Positions 27,301 through 35,775 of a stretch of 56,632 nt of DNA are shown one piece after another. Below the pieces are notes generated by a model. It was given only the letters and a program-made list of their open reading frames with translations, made no database searches and was not told where the DNA came from. Source of the stretch: Peptostreptococcus canis (lineage in GTDB: Bacteria > Bacillota > Clostridia > Peptostreptococcales > Peptostreptococcaceae); assembly GCF_014229965.1 (NCBI RefSeq), contig NZ_JABGBW010000008.1:1-56632 (forward strand), in the 5' to 3' direction. Numbering within the stretch: the stretch's first letter is position 1; every line of letters begins with the position of its first letter. The translations under genes and the position numbers were made by a program.

Positions 27301-30300
27301 AATTTACTTGTGGCTGTATGTGCTTTACTATATCTGTCATTAGTATACATGGATCCGGAATTATCATATACCACGACTACCCCTATTTTATTTTCTTCTT
27401 TTATAGTATTACCTTTTACTTTTAAGTGAACTATATATTCACCAGGTTTCTTTGTAGGTTCAAGATATTTGTTTACTCCGGCAACATCCACTGATTTTCC
27501 TTTGAAATTTCCTTTGTAATTATAAAATCCATCCGTTATTTTAGGATTTTTATATTTTTCTCCTGTTCTTCCACTACTAGAATCCTGATACGTAAAAGAA
27601 GGATTAGGTTGAGCATTTTTATTATACAATCCATCCATGCTATTGCCACTTCTAGAGACTGGAATAATATTTCCCCTATAAAGTGATTTTAAACTTCTTG
27701 GTATATTATAAGAACTTGGGCTGGCACTTCTAAACCGTCTCTTACCGCTTTCTTCTGATGAATCTAGCGAATAAGATTTTGATGACTTAGTCGATTTTTC
27801 TACCCTGGTAAATCCATCCTTATCCACTGTTACGGTCCATTTATCAGTGGTTCTTATATATCCTGCTGGAGAACTCACTTCTTCTAACGTATAACTTCCT
27901 TCCTCTAGCTTTTCATATGTTATCTTTGGTGTTCCTTCTCCACTGGTTGGTTCAACTTGTTTACCGGTTTTGTCGTTCGTTAATTTAAATTCTGCGCCAC
28001 CTAAAGGTTTCCCTTTATCATCTTCTTTTTCGATTATAAACTTTCCATATCTTTTAACCGGATGATTTACTACTGTTATCTCGGGAATTTCTTTATTTGT
28101 GATGGTTATGTTATCCCCTTCCTCATGAGTTGTAGGTTCATATCCTACCGGTATGTTAGTTTCTATGATTCTATAATTATAAATTTCCCCTTTATTATTA
28201 AAAGGTGGTAGATTTTTGAATGTATGTTCAAAATCTCCATCGGAAATATTCTTTGTGACATTTTGACTACTAACATCCTTATATTTACTATCATCTTCTG
28301 CTGATTTTTTTCTCTGAAGTTGGAAAGTTACAGTTCCATCCTGAGGCTTACTACCATTTTGTTTCCTCCATTTTTTAGTTAATTTTATATCCCTAAGTTT
28401 TGCAGAAATCGCCGGTTCTGGAAATCTCCAGTTAACATCTTTTTTGCCATATGGCTTTAAAGTAGCTTTTCCATTAGTTGGATACATATTTCCCGATACA
28501 AAGTTGCTATCCTCTATTTTCAGATTAACCTTGTATATCAATTCGCACGATTCATCTTTGCCAAGAATTAAGTTACTAACCTTAAATTTTCGATTAAAAT
28601 TGTCATACTCGACTCTAGCTCTTGTAGACACATCAGAGGCTTCTATTCCATTTCTGTATTTTTTTAAATCATATCCCGAATTGCTATTATATTCTACTTG
28701 ACTACCCAATGGGTCGTTTATTTCACCTTCATTTACGGTCTTATGATTAAGATCTACAAGTATCCTATCCAAATTTTTCTTGATATCACCTATTTTATTA
28801 CTATTAAAATACTTACCTGGATTGGCAATACCTCTCATTACATTATGTGCATCTTCTTCTGTTGCACCTTTTTCCGCTGCAATCAAAATACCTACCGTAT
28901 ACATATCGATTCCTGCTTTTTTATTGATTTTAGCTTGATGTATAGTGGCTTGCCCATGATTTTCTATCCATACTCCATCGTATGAATGATAACTACCATT
29001 ATCTAATGGAAATCTGGAACCATTCCCATATTTTGGTCCGTAGTCCAACTGAGGTATTCCAGCATATTCAACGGCAGGTGAAAAAGTAGGTATACCATCC
29101 GTAATAGTTATAATAACTTTTTTGTCAAAATGAGAATTTCTTAAAAGCTCTTCTGCCTTTTTTAATCCAGAAGCAGTATAGGTTCCAGCTTTTTGATTGT
29201 TTGGTTTTGTTGGACTTCCAGGCATTTTATTAATAATATTTTCCGGATCGTTAGTAAATTCAAAATGAGAATAATCATCATACCAACCTTCTTTATGATT
29301 ATGTCCATCAAATAAGTCGCCTCCAAAGGTTACTAGAGCGGCCTGAACATTATTATTATTTGGATTTAAAATCTCCCTTAAAAATCCTTCTGTTGCTTCT
29401 TTTGCAACTTCAAATCTACTGTTACTGTTCCAACCATTGGGACTAAGACTCATGGAACCCGAGTGATCATATACTATTACTATTCCTAAACTATTTTTTT
29501 CTTCTATAGTGTTACCCCTTACTTTTAGGTGAACTTCATACTCACCGGGCTTATCTGTAGGTACTAAATACTTATTGATCTCAGCTACATTTGTACTACT
29601 ATACTTGTCTCTTCCTCTATATTTGTACCAATCACCTTCATTAGTGCTTTTGTACTTTTCATTTTTTCTTTTGTTTTTAGTAACGTCTTTCTCAGAATAG
29701 CTAAAGTTAGGACTTGGAGAATTGTCTCTAGGATATAATTGATTAATATCTAGCTCGCCTGCACGTGCAGGATTAATATTTATAAAGTTAAATCCATTAC
29801 TATCAAATAGCCCTCTTACAAATCTCGGCAGAATATAAGAACTCAAATCAGCACTTCTAAATTGCTTTTCAGCACCTCTTTCTGATGAGCTTTGTGAACG
29901 AGATTTTTTTGACTTAGACAATTTTTCTTCTACTTTAGTAAATCCATCCTTGTCTACTGTTACAGTCCATTCCTGATTGGTTTTTTCGTATCCGGCTGGA
30001 GGAGTTTTTTCTTTTAATGTATATGTACCTGGATCCAGATTTTCGAAAGTTATTTTCGAACTTCCTTCTCCACTAGACGGAACTATTACCGATTGATTAC
30101 TGTTGTTTTTCAATTCAAAAACTGCACCATCTAAAGCTTTCTTACCGTCGGTCTTATTGATAATAAACTTCCCTTTTCCCTTTTCAGAAATTGAAGTTTC
30201 TTTTTTATTTATTATCTCTAAAATAGGAGTATCCATTGTTCCGCTATTAGTATTATCTCCTATAATAGTCTTTCCATTGTTTTCGACTTTTATATTCCAA

Positions 30301-32366
30301 GTTTCTTTGGACTTCGTATATCCTCTAGGAGATTCTATTTCTTCCAAAGTATAATTTCCTGGAGAAAGGTTTTCAAACAAAACTTTTCCTCCATTAGAAG
30401 ATGTTTTTTCTTCATTATATGAAGTTCCTACTCCCGTTAATTTAAATTTTGCATTATCCAAAAATGAACCACTATTATTTTTCTTATGTATCATAAATCT
30501 TCCCTTATTGAAAGATTCTTTAGGATATTCAATTGTCTTTCCTGTAAAATCTGAACGATGGGATTCTCCCTCTATTGAAATATTTTCTGCAACGATTGTC
30601 CCATTAATATTGTGTTCTATTTTCACATTCGCCCCCGGAGCAAAAATCATTCCGGTAACAGCACCTTGATTTGATATTTCTCCTTTATAGATGCCATCTT
30701 CTTTAGATGAATCATAAAAGTTCCAAATAACATTTCCTTTTTCCCATTCTCTGACCTGACCAGTTGATGCTGTTGTATTGTCAGTATATTGTATAATTGA
30801 ACTAGGTATTTTAAATGAATTTGTTCCTTTTAAATCAACATTTATGATTAATGTTTCATTCGTTCCTTTTTTAAAACCGTTTATGTCCATATCCGCGATA
30901 TATCCACTGTAATAATCTTTAAAAGCAGAAAAATTTAAATTTAATACATTCAAGGATTTATTATTCTCTCCTTCAATTCCAACTTCTCTTATATATTTAT
31001 TGTTATTGTATGATTGACTATATTTAACATCTATTTTATCTGTATTTTTATAATATCTAAATTTTTGATTAATTCTTATTGCTTCTTTTTTCACGTTTTC
31101 TAAACTAATAAACTCTTTTTTATCATCTTGCCATAATCTGGGATTATAATATTCTCTCTTAGGCTCATTTAGTTTCCAATCATTTAAAGACCATGAATAC
31201 CCATTATCAGCCCCTCCAACTCTAATTCCCTTACCAACAACTAATATAGAATCTCTATGACCACCTGCAGTAATTGAATTATGTGTTTCTATATTTTTTA
31301 TATAACTTACTTCCTTCAAATTCTTAGTGCCAAAGTTACTTTCATACTTAAGTTTATTAGTTAATATATTACCATTCGTATGAACCTTTGTTGTTACCGT
31401 TCCAAATCCTACAAGGTGAAACCCACCCATAATTCCTAAGGGATTATCCTTATTTTCTTCATAAAATTCAGTCTTTTCATATATAGATGAAGCATCGACC
31501 AACTTTTGATAAAACTCACCATAATTTTCGTCATCATCATAGTCACTACCATAATTATAATAATATCCATTTGCTTTCAAAGCAAAAGGAATATTTCTTT
31601 TCTTTGGCTTAGCCACTAAATTACTTGATGAATCAGAACCGATTTCCGGATTTGTAGTTGGAGATACATTTCCCTTTAATTCATCTCCACCTTTATTTTT
31701 TGATTCTTCTTTATTAAACTTTTCGTTATTAGAATCTTCTGAAGTTTTTAGGTGGTCAATAATTTTTTTAGGGTTAAAATGTCTCCATTCTTCCAAAACC
31801 CCCTTTTCAATCATTGAACTAATATCGGAATCAGATAATTCTGCATAATCATAATAGTATCCCTGATCCGTATATATAACTATGGCAAATACATCGCCAT
31901 TAGTTATTTTTTGAGGTTTAGGATTTTTTATCTGTTCTAACTGTAGCTCTGAAATCAAAATATCTTGCTTTTTATCCTTATCTTTAGAGCTTACTTCTAA
32001 ATCTATTGATTCAAAATTTTCATTACGTTCACATACAGTATCCATATTGCTGGAAACAATATTGTATCCTAGATTCTTCAAATAATTTGTACTAGATTCT
32101 GTGAGTTTTAATGATTTTTGATGAATCAGTTTAATATGACTAACTTTCACATCTTTTGCTTCTAATTTAAATTTCAGGTTATTTTCTTTATCTTTCTCAA
32201 TTTTTATTACCTTATTATTTCTTTGTATATCTTCATGAAATTTCAATTTCTCATTCGTTTCATTTCCAAATACCAATGGTACTTGTAAGGATTGAAAGAT
32301 TAATTGAAAAATTAATAAGAATATGAATAATAGTTTGAATTTTTTTATTAACTTTTTATAGTTCAC
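24321..32366 (-). CDS. Giant pilus-tip-like adhesin: anchor-A domain, two VWA domains, many SpaA/Cna-B domains, YPNTG anchor
   Basis: About 2,681 residues. After the signal peptide and a unique region, a choice-of-anchor-A-like domain occupies about 305-600 (ends GESHRSDFTGK). Then come two SpaA-type domains (about 624-810), VWA 1 with MIDAS DHSGSMS near 963, a Cna-B domain (about 1322-1418), another SpaA-type domain, VWA 2 with DNSGSM near 1665, a Cna-B domain and four more SpaA-type domains, ending in YPNTG, a membrane helix and KKRRI. VWA proteins with these partners are usually pilus tips that bind host ligands. GTG at 32366 is preferred (AAGGAGGG upstream, clean signal peptide); ATG at 32396, overlapping the sortase stop and behind GAGGGTGA, is a credible alternative. 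Confidence 0.92.
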   Translation of the reverse strand: MNYKKLIKKFKLLFIFLLIFQLIFQSLQVPLVFGNETNEKLKFHEDIQRNNKVIKIEKDKENNLKFKLEAKDVKVSHIKLIHQKSLKLTESSTNYLKNLGYNIVSSNMDTVCERNENFESIDLEVSSKDKDKKQDILISELQLEQIKNPKPQKITNGDVFAIVIYTDQGYYYDYAELSDSDISSMIEKGVLEEWRHFNPKKIIDHLKTSEDSNNEKFNKEESKNKGGDELKGNVSPTTNPEIGSDSSSNLVAKPKKRNIPFALKANGYYYNYGSDYDDDENYGEFYQKLVDASSIYEKTEFYEENKDNPLGIMGGFHLVGFGTVTTKVHTNGNILTNKLKYESNFGTKNLKEVSYIKNIETHNSITAGGHRDSILVVGKGIRVGGADNGYSWSLNDWKLNEPKREYYNPRLWQDDKKEFISLENVKKEAIRINQKFRYYKNTDKIDVKYSQSYNNNKYIREVGIEGENNKSLNVLNLNFSAFKDYYSGYIADMDINGFKKGTNETLIINVDLKGTNSFKIPSSIIQYTDNTTASTGQVREWEKGNVIWNFYDSSKEDGIYKGEISNQGAVTGMIFAPGANVKIEHNINGTIVAENISIEGESHRSDFTGKTIEYPKESFNKGRFMIHKKNNSGSFLDNAKFKLTGVGTSYNEEKTSSNGGKVLFENLSPGNYTLEEIESPRGYTKSKETWNIKVENNGKTIIGDNTNSGTMDTPILEIINKKETSISEKGKGKFIINKTDGKKALDGAVFELKNNSNQSVIVPSSGEGSSKITFENLDPGTYTLKEKTPPAGYEKTNQEWTVTVDKDGFTKVEEKLSKSKKSRSQSSSERGAEKQFRSADLSSYILPRFVRGLFDSNGFNFININPARAGELDINQLYPRDNSPSPNFSYSEKDVTKNKRKNEKYKSTNEGDWYKYRGRDKYSSTNVAEINKYLVPTDKPGEYEVHLKVRGNTIEEKNSLGIVIVYDHSGSMSLSPNGWNSNSRFEVAKEATEGFLREILNPNNNNVQAALVTFGGDLFDGHNHKEGWYDDYSHFEFTNDPENIINKMPGSPTKPNNQKAGTYTASGLKKAEELLRNSHFDKKVIITITDGIPTFSPAVEYAGIPQLDYGPKYGNGSRFPLDNGSYHSYDGVWIENHGQATIHQAKINKKAGIDMYTVGILIAAEKGATEEDAHNVMRGIANPGKYFNSNKIGDIKKNLDRILVDLNHKTVNEGEINDPLGSQVEYNSNSGYDLKKYRNGIEASDVSTRARVEYDNFNRKFKVSNLILGKDESCELIYKVNLKIEDSNFVSGNMYPTNGKATLKPYGKKDVNWRFPEPAISAKLRDIKLTKKWRKQNGSKPQDGTVTFQLQRKKSAEDDSKYKDVSSQNVTKNISDGDFEHTFKNLPPFNNKGEIYNYRIIETNIPVGYEPTTHEEGDNITITNKEIPEITVVNHPVKRYGKFIIEKEDDKGKPLGGAEFKLTNDKTGKQVEPTSGEGTPKITYEKLEEGSYTLEEVSSPAGYIRTTDKWTVTVDKDGFTRVEKSTKSSKSYSLDSSEESGKRRFRSASPSSYNIPRSLKSLYRGNIIPVSRSGNSMDGLYNKNAQPNPSFTYQDSSSGRTGEKYKNPKITDGFYNYKGNFKGKSVDVAGVNKYLEPTKKPGEYIVHLKVKGNTIKEENKIGVVVVYDNSGSMYTNDRYSKAHTATSKFIRTLLSNENVEAALVTYSNHVLDGEEHYNHKDRDYETVPNACTDGFTSSADTFIKALPKSKNIKAAHGTNTAAALVRARKLLDESGNKYDRKFVIVVTDGAPTYSPMIIDAYDDVSFRPNVEFSSDEKKTKGNGEEYSLKRKSKKEYEKEYKVRHYTINNHGTTCEYACNNLKEKGVEIHTVGIEIDGKKEGIDKKTATDSMKKMSSRDDYYYDTTNVDLLSDNLTKILEKIDMDTIEYGSIEDKIGEKVIFEENSYDIKGFKDGVLDDDITQYVYKNYDKNEKKLTISNLYIGENEHCEITYKVHLDIENGNIKSGEFYKTNESATLTPHWQHNNIKWKFPEPAISATLKNVKLKKRWQNQSEKTSNDEITFQLQRKIKGQGDEEYKDIADKYIRKKIKDISNTEFTHTFNDLIPFNNNGEIYEYRVIEKGVPNGYDPIIDTDGEGNTDIINREIPVVKVKNKPNNVEFTKVSSIGQPLGGAIFKLQKEESTNTWKDVDRYKNITSNNLEAKIQMEKLAPGKYRLIETKAPEGFITPNNNQPVATFTVNKDGNIIDKKTNNDKNTIIINHPQAVDLTLFKYEGNESAQKPLRGATFKIYKNDSRPDKNNPTEEVIIKGVSEWMTNGDGEVTINGLTNGTYWLRETKPPKGYERIEGFIGKIIVKDGKLLYNKQPLYNDKGKSTQDNKIELKQNTLEIQNKKNYIELEKCYKDISGTEQPLNGAKFGLYKEVNNSYVQYLRENEHYIVSSGHTGEAGKFRFEKLEPGKYVVREEEAPLGFEKIDGNIITFTVKENGDYVDIENIQYNKISNNVCKIINKRKPMKFYIIKTDSNGLKLSDGILGVKIKDLKFNNGKDEKEFNLASDYEKYDSSRVQKEGLKIEVPVNTKSGTYTLKEIRAPQGFQLSNKEYKIRIDSENRRIELLGDKNSVKQVLYEENSNNSTIELGSPIEIKNKRVEYPNTGGIGTLLFTVIGGGLMAISSIFIMRKKRRI

Positions 32367-32388
32367 CTTTTCTCCCTCCTTTACAAGT

Positions 32389-33306
32389 TTAATCATTGAT
32401 TTTCACCCTCTTTTCTCTAATGCGAGCATTATAGATAATAAAAATAATCTTAATTATCAGTCCAATAGCTATTATAAACGAAACAATAGCCGTAAAATTT
32501 AATGCCCTTTTTTTCGCATTTACATCTTTGTCCACCGACTGCTTTTCTAAATCCTTGTCTATATCCTTTACTAATTTGTTTTGGTAATTTTTTTCATTTT
32601 TATGGTCAAAAGATTTAGATGTGTTCACTCTTCTGAAGTTAACCAGTAATCTTTTCCTGTTCGTCGGGTAAGGAGTACAAGTTAAAAGAGTTACAACATC
32701 TTCATTTTCCATAATATTTAACTTATCTTTTTCTGACGGGAAAATTTCCTCACTACTAAAAGCTCTGTATTCCAATCTTTTTCCAAAACTATATATGTAT
32801 AACATGTCTCCCTTTTTTACCCTGTCAAGATATCTAAGCATCATTCGTCTATAGTACCCTCTGTGTCCGGCTATTACTGATCTACTGTTGTTTCCTCCTA
32901 CGGGCAAAGATGTTCCGTCAATATGTGCCAAACCTTTGGATAAGTTTTCCTCGCTGGCTCCCAAATATAACGGCAGCTTTTCTCCAAGCCTGGGTATTAT
33001 GACAAATCCGTATATATCATCTTTGAATTTTGGAATATCATTTTTGGTTTCATAATTTTCCACAGAAAAGGGATCAACCATGATAGAGTTATTTTCAACT
33101 ACTGATTTATTGTATTTGTCTATTGATTTTTCTAGTTCTTTTGATTTTTTCGGATTTATATTTTCCAGATTTTTTTGATATATTTCAGTTTCTGTTTTGG
33201 TATCATAATTGGATTTCAATATTTGAACATATGGTGCCATAAATATTATGATTCCAACTAGTACTATCACCAGACCAAATATCTTTCTTTTCTCAACCTT
33301 AGTCAT
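32389..33306 (-). CDS. Class C sortase, second in the pilus operon
   Basis: The 305-residue product has N- and C-terminal membrane helices (about 9-29 and 270-292), lid motif VDPFS, catalytic His in IAGHRGYYRRMM and catalytic Cys in LLTCTPYPTNRKRLLV. It differs from the other two sortases around the active site (RGYYRR rather than RGLPTA), which suggests a different substrate, perhaps joining the giant adhesin or the base pilin. Its ATG overlaps the preceding sortase stop by 8 bases, and its own stop overlaps or abuts the adhesin start, so the three are translationally coupled. Confidence 0.94.
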   Translation of the reverse strand: MTKVEKRKIFGLVIVLVGIIIFMAPYVQILKSNYDTKTETEIYQKNLENINPKKSKELEKSIDKYNKSVVENNSIMVDPFSVENYETKNDIPKFKDDIYGFVIIPRLGEKLPLYLGASEENLSKGLAHIDGTSLPVGGNNSRSVIAGHRGYYRRMMLRYLDRVKKGDMLYIYSFGKRLEYRAFSSEEIFPSEKDKLNIMENEDVVTLLTCTPYPTNRKRLLVNFRRVNTSKSFDHKNEKNYQNKLVKDIDKDLEKQSVDKDVNAKKRALNFTAIVSFIIAIGLIIKIIFIIYNARIREKRVKIND

Positions 33307-34186
33307 TCCCTCTCCTTTCCTTCTCAGATTTATTATGTTTTTTCTTATTAACTATCTTTTTTCTTATATATATCGCCAATATTATAATTATTGGTAATGC
33401 TATCAACATTATCTTCTTCCAGTTCCTTACTTTACCTTCCATTGTTTCTTTTTTATCTTTGGCCTTCACGTATGGAATTCTATGCCCCCTTACCAAAAGC
33501 CTATGAGAGTTTATCATATATGGCGTACAAGTAAGCAATGTAACGTAGTCGTGATTTTCACTGATCATTAAATCCTGAAATTCACTTGGTTCAATAACTT
33601 TTTTACTGTCTATCTGATATGCCAGAGGTTCTTTTATGTTGTAAACATAAAATGTATCTCCTATTTGTAATTTATCTAAATCAGTGAATAACTTTGCAGT
33701 CGGCAATCCTCTGTGTGCCGTTAATACAGCATGAGTATCCGGACCGCCTACCGGTAAGGATGTTCCTTCCAGATGTCCTACTCCTTTTTGAAGAACTTTT
33801 TCAGATGTTCCCGCATATATGGGTAGGTCTATATTTATTTTTGGAACTTTTATATGTCCCATTTTTTCATTTATTTCAAGCATTCTGGCGTATTCTTTTC
33901 TTCCCTCTTCTTTTTGCTTTTTTGAATAGGGATCCCTATATCCCGTTCCGCCGGATATTAGAGAATAATTGTATGCTTTTGCCAAATCTATTCTTCTATT
34001 TATTTCTTTGATGTCCAGTTTTGATTTTCCAGCTTCAAAGTCATTTATTACTGATGTAGAATTTATTTGATAATACATTCTACTTATCACCGGATAAGAT
34101 AATATTCCTAATCCTATCAAAAATATAAATAACAAAAGATAGTCGCCAAATGTTTTTTTTCTTTTCTTATTTTTTTGCTTGCTCAT
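33299..34186 (-). CDS. Class C sortase, first in the pilus operon
   Basis: The 295-residue product has a membrane helix near 11-33, lid motif RDPYSKKQ, catalytic His in LTAHRGLPTAKLF, catalytic Cys in LLTCTPYMINSHRLLVRGHR, and a C-terminal membrane helix with a lysine-rich tail. It is a close paralogue of the sortase at 21009-21908 (shared PIYAGTSE and LQKGVGHLEGTSLP). It follows the small pilin by 48 bp; that gap contains a 15-bp palindrome (34204-34218). Pilus polymerisation is the expected role. Confidence 0.95.
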   Translation of the reverse strand: MSKQKNKKRKKTFGDYLLLFIFLIGLGILSYPVISRMYYQINSTSVINDFEAGKSKLDIKEINRRIDLAKAYNYSLISGGTGYRDPYSKKQKEEGRKEYARMLEINEKMGHIKVPKINIDLPIYAGTSEKVLQKGVGHLEGTSLPVGGPDTHAVLTAHRGLPTAKLFTDLDKLQIGDTFYVYNIKEPLAYQIDSKKVIEPSEFQDLMISENHDYVTLLTCTPYMINSHRLLVRGHRIPYVKAKDKKETMEGKVRNWKKIMLIALPIIIILAIYIRKKIVNKKKHNKSEKERRGND

Positions 34187-34234
34187 TCCAACTCCATTTT
34201 CAAATGATGTTACATCATTTTCATTTTTGTCATA

Positions 34235-35218
34235 TTATTCTTTGATTCTATATACATATGTTCCCATCAACATCATTGCGATTCCTGCAATTGAAAATAA
34301 GTATATCTGCACGTCTCCTGTCTTGGGAATTACAATTTTTTTCGAACCGCCATCTAAACCGGGCGTTTTTATGATATCACCTTTCCCGGGTTCAACAGGT
34401 ATAAGTTTATTCACTATTCTTGAAATACTTTCACTTTCATCAGCTTTATTTGTTATTTCAAATTTATATGGTTCTTTTAATAATACGTAACCTGTTGGAG
34501 CATTAACTTCTACAAGGTAGTAAATACTGGGTTTTATTCCCTTTACTTCAAACTTACCGTCACTACCTGATTCCACCACATAATCTTTGCCATCTTTCTT
34601 GACTCTTATATATTCACCTTTTTCTTTTTGTGTAATCAAAAATTTTGCTCCAGGCAGATATTTGATACTATTTTCCGAATCGTCGGTTTTTACAAATTTT
34701 TTACTTCCGTATTCAGGTTTTTGAGGTAGTATACTTGCCTTTGGAAATACATGATCCACTATTTTCCCACTATCATCTACCATAGGCATTATGATTACAA
34801 ATGACATTACCTTTATATTTTTATTGTTGCTTATTTCTCTTGCATAGTAGATGCCCTTTTTTATATCTTTTATAGTTGTTTTTCCTTCTTTGTCCGTTTT
34901 TTCTGATGTATATGTGTTTTTATACATCTTGTCTAAATCTTCTATGCTTTTATCTTTTAAATCTTCCACAATTTTGCTTGTATCAGACGTTTCTTCATAG
35001 TTTTCACTTATATTCCATAATTTAAAAACCAATCCCTCACAAGGAGTAGTTCCCTTTAATTCATTTATCAACTTTTTATCTTCATTACCAAATACGCTAA
35101 TCGTCAATGTATATCCTTCAGCATATACTCTTGATAAAAAAGAAAATGCAATCATAAATATAAAAATTATTGCGAAAAAACTATTTGCAAACTTCTTTTT
35201 ATGAAAATTTAAATCCAT
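34235..35218 (-). CDS. Minor (probable base) pilin, IPKTG-anchored
   Basis: A 327-residue secreted protein: signal peptide 1-34, a first pilin domain (about 35-170) and one SpaA/Cna-B domain (about 175-275: KKFVKTDDSE, YYLVEVNAPTGYVLL). The sorting signal IPKTG precedes a membrane helix and the tail RIKE. The pilin-motif position reads HVFPKAS, so a sortase-reactive Lys may be kept. Small single Cna-B pilins at the head of such operons usually form the base that a housekeeping sortase attaches to the wall; that role is inferred. It is the first gene after the operon promoter. Confidence 0.88.
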   Translation of the reverse strand: MDLNFHKKKFANSFFAIIFIFMIAFSFLSRVYAEGYTLTISVFGNEDKKLINELKGTTPCEGLVFKLWNISENYEETSDTSKIVEDLKDKSIEDLDKMYKNTYTSEKTDKEGKTTIKDIKKGIYYAREISNNKNIKVMSFVIIMPMVDDSGKIVDHVFPKASILPQKPEYGSKKFVKTDDSENSIKYLPGAKFLITQKEKGEYIRVKKDGKDYVVESGSDGKFEVKGIKPSIYYLVEVNAPTGYVLLKEPYKFEITNKADESESISRIVNKLIPVEPGKGDIIKTPGLDGGSKKIVIPKTGDVQIYLFSIAGIAMMLMGTYVYRIKE

Positions 35219-35335
35219 AATATACCTGCCTCTCTATTTTTAATCTCTATTTATCCTCTATAAAATTCACCTTTCAAAAACCTTTTGAGTACTAATTTAT
35301 TTTAAACCTATTATAATTTACTCTTCAATATTTTT

Positions 35336-35364
35336 ATATTACCATTATTTTTTATTTTTTTCAA
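35336..35364 (-). promoter_or_regulatory. Pilus operon promoter
   Basis: On the minus strand: TTGAAA, 17-nt spacer, TAATAT, with TGG directly before the -10. It lies about 120 bp upstream of the base pilin start. The -35 abuts a GGTAGGAATTACC palindrome that could be an operator. Confidence 0.65.
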
Positions 35365-35650
35365 GGCGGTAATTCCTACCATTTCGTTTTTTAATATTAG
35401 TTTTCTTTAATAAAACAATAGTATAAAGCTTTCGTTTTTTTATATTATAAAAAAGTCACCTTATATAAAATACATCAATTTTTATGCAAATGCAATGCAT
35501 TTTTTGTTTTTTTTAAAAAAACTTAAGATTTATCTTTTATTTTAAATTATATTTTGATTTAATAAATCATTTAAAATACAGATATTATACTAATTATTTA
35601 TTCTTTATTAAAGCATTAATAAAGCAATTATTTATATTTTTTTTGAAATA

Positions 35651-35706
35651 AAAAAAATAACCATTATTATTATAGGTAACCGAAGTTAAATATAATAATA
35701 ATGGTT
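35651..35706 (-). terminator. Terminator of proS
   Basis: A 16-bp perfect stem (35659-35674 with 35691-35706) encloses a small TAAC/GTTA hairpin and is followed on the minus strand by ATTTTTTT. Confidence 0.85.
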
Positions 35707-35775
35707 TTGAAAATCTCTTTAATTAAATAAATTCTATATTAAATTATAGTTATAATTCTTACTATTGATAATTTT

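Larger units (their letters stand above)
35219..35775. other. AT-rich intergenic region, pilus operon promoter region and proS terminator
   Basis: A 557-bp gene-free stretch. It contains the proS terminator (35651-35706), the pilus promoter (35336-35364), and just upstream of the -35 a palindrome-like GGTAATTCCTACC (35368-35380). It also holds two AAAAAACGAAA direct copies and many T-runs. No credible protein is encoded. Confidence 0.6.
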
